From: a candidate division LCP-89 bacterium B3_LCP
Lineage (GTDB): Bacteria; Electryoneota; B3-LCP
Assembly (NCBI GenBank): GCA_005223185.1
Contig: NJBN01000001.1
Span: 434,001 to 498,000, forward strand
DNA: 64,000 nt
Direction: 5' to 3'
A program made the translations under genes and the position numbers. The notes below the pieces were generated by a model. The model was not told the DNA's origin, did not search any database, and saw only the letters and a list, made by a program, of their open reading frames with translations. Each line of letters starts with the position of its first letter. Within the stretch, counting starts at the first letter, position 1. Below are positions 28,699 through 37,288 of this stretch, piece after piece.

Positions 28699-28897
28699 AA
28701 ATCCCCGCGAACAGCCTGCGATCATAAAGAGAACCATTTGGCCATAATGGGTGCCTCCCTAAACGTTTCTTACGTCCTCCGCCCGGTTGGGTTCCGCTTG
28801 CGCGGAATGAGGCCTGTATTACGCGCCTGAGAGGTAGGCTCCCTCTATTTTAGTGTTGGTTCTTTTTGATCGAAACAGGCCGTCTCTACGGGGATTT
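28699..28897 (-). ncRNA. ssrS: Probable 6S RNA (RNA polymerase regulator)
   Basis: A ~199-nt stretch between zapA and rny with no coding frame. Its ends pair (AAATCCCCG with CGGGGATTT, 9 bp). Nested inside are GCCTG/CAGGC, GATC/GATC and GAACCA/TGGTTC arms, then a less paired centre and apical hairpins such as TTCCGC..GCGGAA. This is the long rod with a central bubble expected for 6S RNA, which binds the housekeeping RNA polymerase holoenzyme. Neighbourhood with zapA is the usual location of ssrS in many Gram-negative bacteria. The identification rests on fold, length and synteny, since no covariance model could be run. Exact ends are uncertain by ~10 nt. Confidence 0.65.
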
Positions 28898-28931
28898 TTA
28901 TTGAATTTCATACTATTTATCTGATTTTTAA

Positions 28932-29240
28932 TTAGATTTGTGAACATAATTCCGCCAACTCTTTAGAACGGTCAGCGACCTTGCGATAGAAATTGGCAGT
29001 CTGATCCTCATAATTGGACAACTGCTTACGAGTCCTCAGTAATTCATCCGCTATATTCAAAGCCGTTAAGATGGCATTCTTCAATGGTGGTATGTCAGAA
29101 CGCATCTGTAAAAGTAGCTTCATGCGTTTATCGACTATCTCGGCAACTTCCTTAAGGTATTCCTCATCATCGTAACCAGTTACCGTGTATTCGATATCAA
29201 GAATTTTAATCCGTACCGGTGTTTTCGGTTCAGTTGGCAA
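28932..29240 (-). CDS. zapA: Cell division protein ZapA
   Basis: 102 residues, the family length. The N-terminal half holds the ZapA signature VRIKILDIEYTVTGYDDEEYLKEVAEIVDKRM, and the C-terminal half is a coiled coil (TALNIADELLRTRKQLSNYE) used for dimer and tetramer formation. ZapA binds FtsZ and bundles protofilaments at the division ring. It follows a small coiled-coil ZapB-like protein by 41 bases and precedes the 6S RNA region. The position after pheT is usual in many bacteria. Confidence 0.9.
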   Translation of the reverse strand: MPTEPKTPVRIKILDIEYTVTGYDDEEYLKEVAEIVDKRMKLLLQMRSDIPPLKNAILTALNIADELLRTRKQLSNYEDQTANFYRKVADRSKELAELCSQI

Positions 29241-29281
29241 TGGTATTCCAAGAAATATTATCGTCAGCTCGATTCTGAAAA

Positions 29282-29593
29282 CTAAAACTCTTCAAGCTTC
29301 TTTAAAATAGCTTGAAGTTTCTCCCTGATTTTCCTCTCCTTTTCGGGATCGAACTGGCTATTAAGTGTTTCCCCTAGCTGGATTGAATTTGATTTTATCT
29401 CTCGATTCGCTGTTTCCAGCTCAGCCTTTAAAACAGCTATCTCATTATTAAGCTTTTCGTTATCCTGCCGCGCTTCCGCCAGAGCGCTGATTACATTTAC
29501 TACTTTGAGTTCCAGTTCGTCGAAAGCTGAAAGGTCGCCTAATAGGCTGATTTCGAACTGAATTTTCTCTTCTTGTTGATCTTCAATTGCCAT
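29282..29593 (-). CDS. Small coiled-coil protein, ZapB-like
   Basis: 103 residues, almost entirely charged heptad-like helix (FDELELKVVNVISALAEARQ, NEKLNNEIAVLKAELETANR), typical of ZapB-type division proteins. ZapB links ZapA-FtsZ to MatP in Enterobacteria. The gene starts 2 bases after the pheT stop and lies just before zapA, which supports a division role. Coiled coils align easily with anything, so the family assignment rests mainly on size and context. Confidence 0.6.
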   Translation of the reverse strand: MAIEDQQEEKIQFEISLLGDLSAFDELELKVVNVISALAEARQDNEKLNNEIAVLKAELETANREIKSNSIQLGETLNSQFDPEKERKIREKLQAILKKLEEF

Positions 29594-29595
29594 AG

Positions 29596-31977
29596 TCAGG
29601 ATCTAAGTTTTCCTCCGAATTTCCCTTCAACTTCGCTGACGATGGCACGGATCAGCTCATCTGCTTCTTCATCCGTCAGTGTGCGTACGGGAGATTGGAA
29701 GTACAAACGGAACGCAATGCTCTTCTTACCTTCCCCAACCTGGGGTCCGCGATAGACGTCAAAGAGTTCGCATACAGCCAATTGGTCTCCACCAATCGCT
29801 TTAATTCTTTCAGAAATATCCCCTGCAGGAATTTCTTCATTCAATGTGAATGCCAGATCCCGCTGCAGTGGAGGAAACTTCGGGTATGACCTGTATGCCG
29901 GTCGGTTCAGCGAAGCTTCCCGCAGAGCATCTATGCCGAACTCAAAGCAGAAGACAGGTTCATCTATATCAAAGGACTGAGCAACCGATGGGTGAATCTG
30001 TCCGAACGTTCCTGCAAGTGCATCTGCAACCTTCAAGCCAACAGCGTCGGCTGTATACGGAGATACCTCATTACTATTATAGTAAAAAAAATCGGCATTG
30101 TCAAGTGATATTTCTCGTAGCAGGTTCTGGACAGCACCTTTTAAATCGAGAAAATCGACCGCTTCTTTGTCCCGATCCCATTGTTGTGGTTCGTGAGAAC
30201 CGATCATCAACCCCGCGACCACGTCCCATTCAGTTTGATCTGTCCCTTCCCGCGCGAATCCCCTGCCGATTTCAAAAAGGCGCAAATCCGGCTGACTTCT
30301 ATTCAGATTGTGGGCTGCTACTTTGAGCAGACCGGGAAGCAATCCGTTACACATAAAAGCCATATCATCACTGCCGGGATTTCTTAGTTTTACTGGTTGA
30401 GGATATCCGGGAATTTCAGACCTCTTATTAGGGAGAAAGGGAGAGGTTTTAACCTGGAAGAAACCTAAGTTTAACAATGCATTCTGCAATCTTCCCTGAA
30501 ATACCTCTTCAGGCGAATGAGTGATGTATAGAGAAATGCGCGCATCTTCAGCAGACGGAATCTGGTTGTATCCGTGCAAGCGCGCTACTTCTTCAATTAA
30601 GTCTATCTCGCGTTCCAGATCGGGACGAAAAACGGGGACGTTTACTTTTATTGGATCGTTGCCTTCAATACCACAGCCTAACCGGGACAGGTGAGTTTTA
30701 ATTTCATCGGTCGGCACTTCGATGCCTAAGATAGCTGTAACTCGTTCCGGTCTCAGTTCGATGCTCTTGGGTTCGATTTTCCGAGGATATACGTCGGCAA
30801 CGCCTTTCGCTGCTTCTCCGCCCGCTAAATCCAGGATCATCGCAGCAGCCATGTCCAGTGCTCTGACAGTCGCTTCGGGATCAGCGCCGCGCTCAAACCT
30901 ACGAGATGAATCTGTTGATAAGCCCAGCAGTTTAGACGTTCGCCGGGTATTTACGGGGTCGAAATAGGCGCTTTCCAGCAGCAAGTCTTTGGTGTCATCG
31001 GATATTTCACTATTTAATCCACCCATAACGCCTGCTAATGCCACGCCTTCCTTGCCATCACAAATCAGCAGCATTTTGTTGTCAAGTCGGCGTTCTTCCT
31101 CATCGAGTGTGATAAATTTCTGCCCAGCTTCAGCACGCCGCACCACGATTCTCTTTTCAACTAAGCGATCCAGATCGAAGGCGTGCATGGGGTGTCCCAT
31201 TTCAAGCATCACGTAATTGGTAACGTCAACTACGTTGTTGATGGGTCTGAGTCCCACAGCTTCCAAACGCCAGCGCAGCCAGTCAGGTGAATCTGTGATT
31301 TTAATATTGCGAATTATCCTGGCGCTGTAACGCGGGCAGAGTTCCGATTCTTCTATTGTGATTGAAGTGAGTTCTCCTATCGAAGGACCAGCCTCCTTTA
31401 CCTTGAATTGGGGAACTTCAAATGGGATTCCCAGCGTTGCCGCGGCTTCTCTGGCAACGCCAATATGAGACAGGCAATCCGGTCGGTTGAGGGTTACTTC
31501 TATCTCCAAAGACCAGTCTCTGGGACCCAGAGCGTCTCTTAGGTGTGCACCAACTTGCACCGAAGAATCCAGGACCATGATGCCGTCGGCATCTTCGCTT
31601 AATCCCAGTTCGACGCCTGAACAGATCATTCCCTCCGAAAGCACGCCGCGGATCTCCCGAGATTCTAAGGTCAGGCCATTAGGCAGTGTTACCCCCAAAC
31701 CAGCGAAAGCGATATGCTGATCTTGTGCTACGTTGGGAGCGCCACAGACTACCTCCTTCGTTGAATCTCCCAAATCTACTTTGCACAACTTCAGGCGGTC
31801 GGCATTGGGGTGAGGTTTTACTTCTAAGACTTTGCCTATAAAGATACCATCAAGATCGGGGCCCACCGGTTCCAGGCTCTCGACCTCCAGGCCTGCCATG
31901 GTGAGAACTTCGGCTAACTCTTGGGGGGCGAGGGAAAAATCGACAATATCTTTCAACCAAAGGTAGGAAATACGCAT
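29596..31977 (-). CDS. pheT: Phenylalanyl-tRNA synthetase beta subunit
   Basis: 793 residues, full length. It starts MRISYLWLKDIVDF. Domains in order: tRNA-binding OB-fold (~40-150, VGPDLDGIFIGKVLEVKPHPNAD), B3/B4 editing domain (~210-380), B5 domain (~400-470), core catalytic-like domain, and the C-terminal FDX-ACB anticodon-binding domain (YPKFPPLQRDLAFTLNEEIP). Together with PheS it forms the alpha2-beta2 enzyme that charges tRNA-Phe in the cytoplasm. Only 5 bases separate it from pheS. Confidence 0.97.
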   Translation of the reverse strand: MRISYLWLKDIVDFSLAPQELAEVLTMAGLEVESLEPVGPDLDGIFIGKVLEVKPHPNADRLKLCKVDLGDSTKEVVCGAPNVAQDQHIAFAGLGVTLPNGLTLESREIRGVLSEGMICSGVELGLSEDADGIMVLDSSVQVGAHLRDALGPRDWSLEIEVTLNRPDCLSHIGVAREAAATLGIPFEVPQFKVKEAGPSIGELTSITIEESELCPRYSARIIRNIKITDSPDWLRWRLEAVGLRPINNVVDVTNYVMLEMGHPMHAFDLDRLVEKRIVVRRAEAGQKFITLDEEERRLDNKMLLICDGKEGVALAGVMGGLNSEISDDTKDLLLESAYFDPVNTRRTSKLLGLSTDSSRRFERGADPEATVRALDMAAAMILDLAGGEAAKGVADVYPRKIEPKSIELRPERVTAILGIEVPTDEIKTHLSRLGCGIEGNDPIKVNVPVFRPDLEREIDLIEEVARLHGYNQIPSAEDARISLYITHSPEEVFQGRLQNALLNLGFFQVKTSPFLPNKRSEIPGYPQPVKLRNPGSDDMAFMCNGLLPGLLKVAAHNLNRSQPDLRLFEIGRGFAREGTDQTEWDVVAGLMIGSHEPQQWDRDKEAVDFLDLKGAVQNLLREISLDNADFFYYNSNEVSPYTADAVGLKVADALAGTFGQIHPSVAQSFDIDEPVFCFEFGIDALREASLNRPAYRSYPKFPPLQRDLAFTLNEEIPAGDISERIKAIGGDQLAVCELFDVYRGPQVGEGKKSIAFRLYFQSPVRTLTDEEADELIRAIVSEVEGKFGGKLRS

Positions 31978-31982
31978 GATAG

Positions 31983-32987
31983 TTAAAATTGACGTAAAAA
32001 GCGCAGGTCATTCTCATAAAATAGCCGGATATCATCGACGCCGTACCAGACCATGGCAGTTCGTTCGATGCCCAACCCGAAGGCATATCCGGTCCACACT
32101 TCAGGGTCAACGCCTACACCTTCCAGGACTTTAGGATCGACCATACCTGATCCGCCCATTTCGATCCAGCCTGTGTGCTTGCAAACGCGGCAACCGTCTC
32201 CGCCGCATAGATAGCACGACGCATCCACTTCAGCCGATGGTTCGGTGAAGGGGAAATAATGCGGGCGGAACCTGATTTCCGTTTCCGGACCGAAAAAACG
32301 GCGGTAGAAAGCTAAAAGCGTTCCTTTCAGGTCAGCGAAGGTAACTCCTTTATCTACATATAGTCCTTCGACCTGGTGAAATACCGGGAAATGGGTAGGG
32401 TCCGGTTTATCGTTGCGGTAAACGCGGCCGGGAGCGATCATCCTTACCGGAAGTTTTCCCCGTTCCAGCACATGGATCTGTACTGGACTGGTTTCGGTTC
32501 GCAAGAGCTTTTCGTCATCGAAGTAAAACGTGTCAGCGTCATCGCGCGCCGGATGCCATTCAGGCGTATTGAGTGCAGTAAAATTGTAGTAAACTGTCTC
32601 GATTTCAGGACCGGTTTCCACCGTGAATCCCATGGATCGAAAGATGTCCTTAACGCGCTCTTCAATCTGGACTAAAGGGTGTAATTTTCCCACTTGAGAG
32701 CGTCTTCCAGGCAGAGTCCTGTCCAACGTAGGCTGGGATAACTGCGCGTTTTGAAGCTGAATCTGCCGCCGGGAAATGCCTTCCTGCACTCGCTCTTTAA
32801 GCAAGTTCAGTTCAGCGCCGCGGGCTGGCCGTTCACGGGGAGACAATTTTCCCAATTGCTTGAACTCCTGGGTTACCAGACCCTTCTTACCCAGGAAACG
32901 AACGCGCAGATCGTCTAAGGCTTGCGCGTCATTCACTTCCTTCAGTTCGTTTTCGAACTGTTGGATTAGATCATTCTGATCGGGCAT
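31983..32987 (-). CDS. pheS: Phenylalanyl-tRNA synthetase alpha subunit
   Basis: 334 residues. The N-terminal coiled coil (~1-85) contacts tRNA, and the class II catalytic core follows: motif 2 region (MIAPGRVYRNDKPDPTHFP), a zinc-like cysteine loop (CYLCGGDGCRVCKHTGW) and motif 3 (YAFGLGIERTAMVWYGVDDI). It ends in the usual FYENDLRFLRQF. It belongs to the thrS-infC-rpmI-rplT-pheS-pheT transcription unit and follows rplT by 24 bases. Confidence 0.97.
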   Translation of the reverse strand: MPDQNDLIQQFENELKEVNDAQALDDLRVRFLGKKGLVTQEFKQLGKLSPRERPARGAELNLLKERVQEGISRRQIQLQNAQLSQPTLDRTLPGRRSQVGKLHPLVQIEERVKDIFRSMGFTVETGPEIETVYYNFTALNTPEWHPARDDADTFYFDDEKLLRTETSPVQIHVLERGKLPVRMIAPGRVYRNDKPDPTHFPVFHQVEGLYVDKGVTFADLKGTLLAFYRRFFGPETEIRFRPHYFPFTEPSAEVDASCYLCGGDGCRVCKHTGWIEMGGSGMVDPKVLEGVGVDPEVWTGYAFGLGIERTAMVWYGVDDIRLFYENDLRFLRQF

Positions 32988-33011
32988 AATCTATATTAGG
33001 AAGTGCATTTT

Positions 33012-33359
33012 TTAAGATTTTACCAGTTCTACTATTTGGGCAAAGGATTCCGGGTCGCGAGCGGCGATATCCGCTAATATGCGGCGATCCAGATCGAATC
33101 CTTTCTCTTTAAGCCCATGCAGAAAAGTCGAATAACTCAATCCGTGTTCACGGCAGGCAGCGTTGATGCGTACTATCCATAGTCTGCGGAACTCGCGTTT
33201 ACGCTGTCTGCGGTCGCGGTAAGCATACAGGTTAGCTTTATCTACAGCCTGGCGAGCGCTGGTAATTAACCTCGATCTCGCGCCCCAATAACCCTTTGCC
33301 GACTTGATGATTTTTTTCCGTCGGCGTCGTGAGGCGACAATGTTTGAAGCTCTGGGCAC
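33012..33359 (-). CDS. rplT: Ribosomal protein L20
   Basis: 115 residues, basic, starting [19 protein letters not shown], with the L20 features [48 protein letters not shown] split over residues 20-70. A large-subunit assembly protein; in several bacteria it also represses its own operon by binding leader RNA. It follows rpmI by 14 bases. Confidence 0.97.
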   Translation of the reverse strand: MPRASNIVASRRRRKKIIKSAKGYWGARSRLITSARQAVDKANLYAYRDRRQRKREFRRLWIVRINAACREHGLSYSTFLHGLKEKGFDLDRRILADIAARDPESFAQIVELVKS

Positions 33360-33373
33360 AGATACTCCTTATT

Positions 33374-33568
33374 TCATGTTATAATCATTTTGCGAACTCG
33401 GCGCAAATCGGCGTTGTCGATTAAACTGGCTTTACGCAGGTTACGCTTGCGCTTGCTGGTTTTTTTCGTCAGGATATGCGATGCATACGCCTTTTTACGC
33501 TTAATCTTGCCACTGGCGCTGAAACGAAAACGCTTGGCAGCACCCCGTTTTGTCTTCATCTTGGGCAT
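33374..33568 (-). CDS. rpmI: Ribosomal protein L35
   Basis: 64 residues, very basic, starting [20 protein letters not shown] and continuing [20 protein letters not shown], a textbook L35. It lies between infC and rplT. The 150-base gap to infC is the longest within the operon upstream of pheT and may hold a regulatory leader or secondary promoter; no clear box was found. Confidence 0.96.
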   Translation of the reverse strand: MPKMKTKRGAAKRFRFSASGKIKRKKAYASHILTKKTSKRKRNLRKASLIDNADLRRVRKMIIT

Positions 33569-33718
33569 AGTAACCCCGATAGTTTTCTTTGTCTTTTGGT
33601 ATTTAATAACGACCGATTTATCAATTTGAAATTGTCAGCCGTCTTCGATGAAATTCAATCTATATCGATATATGTGAACTAAACAGAAGTCCCCGTTACT
33701 GAAATAGGATATGGCGAT

Positions 33719-34255
33719 TTATTTCTTCACCAATATGACAACCATGTTGCGATGACCTTCCATCTTGGGAGCAGATTCAAGTTTGGCAATATCTTCCAGC
33801 GTTTCAACAAATTTCTCAATGATCTTTACGCCAAATTCTTTATGCGTGATTAAACGTCCCCGGAAAAGAACGGTAACCTTTACTTTATTCCCCTGAACAA
33901 GAAATTTTCGAGCTGCTTCAGCTTTGAAATTAAAATCGTGATCGCTGATCTTGGGGCTCAAACGAATGCCTTTTATCTGACCGGCAGGCTGTTTCTTTGA
34001 GCTTTTCTCACGCTTGGCTATTTCATAACGATATTTACCAAAATCCATAACACGGCAGACCGGGGGTTTAGCTTGCGGTGCTATGAGTACCAGGTCAAGC
34101 TCGCTTGAGTCAGCAATACGTCTCGCCTCACCTATATCCACGATCCCGGCCTGCCCGCCATCAGCATCGATGAGACGGACTGGCGTTACCCTGATCTGAT
34201 CGTTGATAAAAACCCGCTTTCTCCGTGAGGCTGGAGTGATAGTTTTTTTTCTAAT
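33719..34255 (-). CDS. infC: Translation initiation factor IF-3, ATT start codon
   Basis: 178 residues when begun at an ATT codon at 34255-34253. From there the frame gives I-R-K-K-T-I-T-P, then RVFINDQIRVTPVRLIDADG, the conserved IF-3 N-terminal domain; starting at the nearest ATG/GTG (34141) would delete it. A strong AGGAGG overlaps the end of thrS just upstream. The C-terminal domain is complete (GIRLSPKISDHDFNFKAEAARKF, VTVLFRGRLITHKEFG). IF-3 checks start-codon pairing on the 30S subunit. An AUU start in infC is a known device for autoregulation, because IF-3 itself discriminates against AUU. The stop of thrS and this start are 2 bases apart. Confidence 0.95.
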   Translation of the reverse strand: MRKKTITPASRRKRVFINDQIRVTPVRLIDADGGQAGIVDIGEARRIADSSELDLVLIAPQAKPPVCRVMDFGKYRYEIAKREKSSKKQPAGQIKGIRLSPKISDHDFNFKAEAARKFLVQGNKVKVTVLFRGRLITHKEFGVKIIEKFVETLEDIAKLESAPKMEGHRNMVVILVKK

Positions 34256-34257
34256 CC

Positions 34258-36174
34258 CTAACCTCCTGTGGCTACAGCCTGTTTGTTCTTGATTTTTTCC
34301 CTCATGAATGAAACCACCTCTTCTACGGACTGACTCCCCTGATCTCCCTTCCCTTTCAGGCGAAGCGAAACTGTCGAATCTTCAACTTCCCTTTTCCCCA
34401 CAATCAGCATAATGGGGATCTTCTGGATTTCCGCCTCACGTATCTTCCGTCCAATCTTCTCATTACGAACGTCAATCTCCACCCTCAGGGCAGCGGCGGA
34501 CATCTCATCATATATCTTCTGCGCGTATTCATTCTGGTCGTCAGTAATGGCTAAAATCCGAGCCTGTACCGGAGCCAGCCACAGAGGAAAATCACCCGCA
34601 TATTGTTCAATGAGCAGACCGATGAAACGTTCCAGCGATCCGAAAACGGCGCGATGTATCATCACCGGCTGATGTTTGTTACCATCTGAACCGACGTACT
34701 CCAACTCGAATCTCTCGGGCATGGAGAAATCGAGCTGAATTGTGCCGCACTGCCAGGATCGTCCCAGACAATCGCGAATGTGAAAATCAATCTTCGGTCC
34801 GTAAAAGGCGCCGTCGCCGGGATTTAAGTCGTACTGGATTTCCGCTTTTGCCAGGGCGTTACCCAAAGCTGCTTCAGCTTTTTCCCAGGATTCGGCAGAT
34901 CCGATCGATTTTTCAGGTTTAGTAGATAATTCCACTCGGAATTCATCAAATCCGAAAGCGCGATACACGCCTAAAATCAGGTGTATAACGTCAACGACCT
35001 CATTCTCTATCTGTTCCGGCAGGCAGAAGATATGAGCGTCATCGATGGAAAATGCGCGAACGCGGATAAGTCCGTGCAGTTCACCTGATCTCTCGTAGCG
35101 ATGAACCAGACCCAACTCCCCCATTTTAAGGGGAAGATCTTTGTAGGAGACCTGGTAGGTTTTATATATCAGCAAGCCACCGGGACAGTTCATGGGTTTT
35201 ATGGCATAATCGCGATCTTCAACACTGGTGAAGTACATGTTCTCCCGGTAATGGTCATAATGACCGCTGAGGTGCCAGAGAGAATCGTGCAAAAGCGTCG
35301 GGGTTTGAATTAGCTGATACCCAGCCTCCTGATGAACTTCAGTCCAGTACTTGACCACTTCGTTATAAAGAACCTGACCCTTGGGATGCCAGAAAGGAGT
35401 ACCGGGGGCTTCCGGATGGAAACTGAAGAGTTCTAAAGCTTTACCCAGGCGGCGGTGATCGCGCTTCTTGGCTTCCTCATAGCGATCCAAATGATCCTGT
35501 AGCTCTTCCGGAGTGGGATAGCAGGTGCCATATATTCGCTGCAGCATAGCTTGAGATTCATCACCGCGCCAGTAAGCTCCAGCTAAAGAAAGCAATTTGA
35601 AATTTTTAATCCAATTAATATTGGGAACGTGGGGACCGCGGCAGAGGTCGATAAAATCACCCTGCTGATAGATGGAAACTGCCTCTTCCATCTCATCTAA
35701 AAGCTCAACCTTTAGATTTTCTCCGCGTTTTTCAAAGAGCTTGATCGCCTCTTCACGGCTGATCTCCAGTCGTTCTATAGGAAGATTTCGTTTGACGATC
35801 TTCTGCATGCGTCTCTGAACTTGATCCAGGTCTTCAGGATTTAAAAATTCAGGAAGCAGAATATCGTAATAAAACTGGTCTTCCAGAGCTGGTCCTATAC
35901 CTAGTTGCGCTTCAGGATGAAGTTCCTTCACTGCCTGCGCCATAAGGTGGGCGCAACTATGCAGCAGCACTTCTCTACCGGTGGGATCATCGAACGATAT
36001 AAATTCAACCGAAGCTCCCGCTGGTACTGACTGCGTTAAATCAACGGGAATGCCGTCAACTCGTGCAGCGAAGATACGTGACCGGTTATCCGGATTCTGC
36101 TTCTTCAGCAGATCCAGTAATTTGGTATCTTCGGATACGTCAATATCTGATCCATCTTTTACCCCGGTCTTCAT
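34258..36174 (-). CDS. thrS: Threonyl-tRNA synthetase
   Basis: 638 residues. Domains in order: TGS (1-63), editing domain with LLHSCAHLMAQAVKELHP and the DLCRGPHVP loop, class II catalytic core with motif 2 (LVHRYERSGELHGLIRVRAF), zinc ligand region MNCPGG and motif 3 (GSLERFIGLLIEQYAGDFPLW), and a C-terminal anticodon-binding domain. It charges tRNA-Thr. It is the first gene of the translation operon. A TATAAT-like box lies in the AT-rich ~60 bases upstream, without a clear -35 partner. The 1.1 kb further upstream holds only palindromes. Confidence 0.97.
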   Translation of the reverse strand: MKTGVKDGSDIDVSEDTKLLDLLKKQNPDNRSRIFAARVDGIPVDLTQSVPAGASVEFISFDDPTGREVLLHSCAHLMAQAVKELHPEAQLGIGPALEDQFYYDILLPEFLNPEDLDQVQRRMQKIVKRNLPIERLEISREEAIKLFEKRGENLKVELLDEMEEAVSIYQQGDFIDLCRGPHVPNINWIKNFKLLSLAGAYWRGDESQAMLQRIYGTCYPTPEELQDHLDRYEEAKKRDHRRLGKALELFSFHPEAPGTPFWHPKGQVLYNEVVKYWTEVHQEAGYQLIQTPTLLHDSLWHLSGHYDHYRENMYFTSVEDRDYAIKPMNCPGGLLIYKTYQVSYKDLPLKMGELGLVHRYERSGELHGLIRVRAFSIDDAHIFCLPEQIENEVVDVIHLILGVYRAFGFDEFRVELSTKPEKSIGSAESWEKAEAALGNALAKAEIQYDLNPGDGAFYGPKIDFHIRDCLGRSWQCGTIQLDFSMPERFELEYVGSDGNKHQPVMIHRAVFGSLERFIGLLIEQYAGDFPLWLAPVQARILAITDDQNEYAQKIYDEMSAAALRVEIDVRNEKIGRKIREAEIQKIPIMLIVGKREVEDSTVSLRLKGKGDQGSQSVEEVVSFMREKIKNKQAVATGG

Positions 36175-37220
36175 ACGCGCAGGGCTGAAATTTCAGGCAT
36201 ATTCGCAAGCATAAATTATATAGAACTTGAAAGATAACTCTTTTCTCCTGCCAGTACAAGTAAAAAAAGGAAAAAACTGGTTGATAAGATTACCTTTGCA
36301 GTCGTTGTAGTTGACATATACGAGGAAAGTTAACTCTCAAGTTCGCTTAAAGTCAACAAAATAGAGCACAATAAATTGTGATGAAATGGGAATTGGTTCG
36401 GGTGCATTAACTAATACATCCGAATAAATTCGGATGCCCAATTTTTAGGTGAAGTCGCTAAAGTGACTGGTTTGTTCTACGAAATTATTCGGTACAACAC
36501 AATTAAATATGTTAACAACCAGAAGGATTACCACTCAGATCGAAGTTTTAATAACACGCCATTGGCTTTAGCCAATTGACCTAAAATTCGGGCATAGGAT
36601 TTTCCCGAAGGGATTCCCATGGAACAATCCTATGTCAGTAGGGATCTACTTATAATCACTTCGGGATAAAACTATCGCTTGACTCAAGGGTATAGCACGG
36701 CAGCTTGTCTGCCGCCCATTCATAGCGGGGGAAGCACACCCGCTCTACGGATCGATATTTGGACTAATTCACCCGTTTGAAATAACAGATAAACGATCAC
36801 TTCAGTGATCTGAAGTTAAGTAGCCCGGGAAATCTGTTCCCGGGTGTTGGTTGGATAACAGATCCTTTAATCCTATGACAACAAGAGCCTAGGATATTGA
36901 CCCAAGCTGAATTCTAAGGCTGAAACAACTTGTGCCGCAGAGTCCCTGTACTCTGCAGTAATAATAACAAATACCCACAGGCTGTCATTCTGGCAAGCGT
37001 AGCGCGTCCAGAATCTGACAGCCTTACAATGTTGGGTCTCCACAGTTCAACTGTGGGTTAATCCTTCCCAAAAGAGCCTCCTTCAGGGGGCTTTAAATAT
37101 CCGTAGGCCAGTGCTTTAGCGCTGGACTACTTCCCGTCAACTTGACAAGTGCCGCAGAGTCCCTGCACTCTGCGGTAGTAATTCCAATTCCCCAGAATCA
37201 CTTGGGTACAAAACTATCCC
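36175..37220. repeat. Gene-free 1-kb spacer packed with unrelated palindromes
   Basis: No convincing coding frame in either strand. At least ten distinct short inverted repeats are visible: CATCCGAA/TTCGGATG (36417-36436), AGTCGCTAAAGTGACT (36453-36468), ATTGGCTTTAGCCAAT (36560-36575), ATAGGAT..ATCCTAT (about 36595-36633), CGGCAG/CTGCCG (near 36699), GATCACTTCAGTGATC (36795-36810), CCCGGGAA/TTCCCGGG (36824-36843), GCCGCAGAGT/ACTCTGC (near 36934 and again near 37151), GGCTGTCA/TGACAGCC (36980-37023), CCACAGTTCAACTGTGG (37040-37056) and CCAGTGCTTTAGCGCTGG (37108-37125). Confidence 0.7.
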
Positions 37221-37249
37221 TTGACTTACCTGTTTAAATTGTTTATATT
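37221..37249 (+). promoter_or_regulatory. Promoter for the 37289 gene
   Basis: TTGACT (37221-37226), 17-bp spacer, TATATT (37244-37249). Because the -10 box touches the TTG at 37250, that codon cannot be the start. Confidence 0.7.
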
Positions 37250-37288
37250 TTGAGTAGAAAAATATCGTGTAAAGTAGATGGAGTTGAA

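Noticed and set aside
34141-34143. GTG start for infC
   Set aside because: It removes most of the conserved IF-3 N-terminal domain, which is encoded upstream from an ATT start.
36175-37220. tRNA or riboswitch genes among the many hairpins
   Set aside because: No CCA-type acceptor, TTCGA loop or known aptamer core was found; hairpins are independent simple palindromes.
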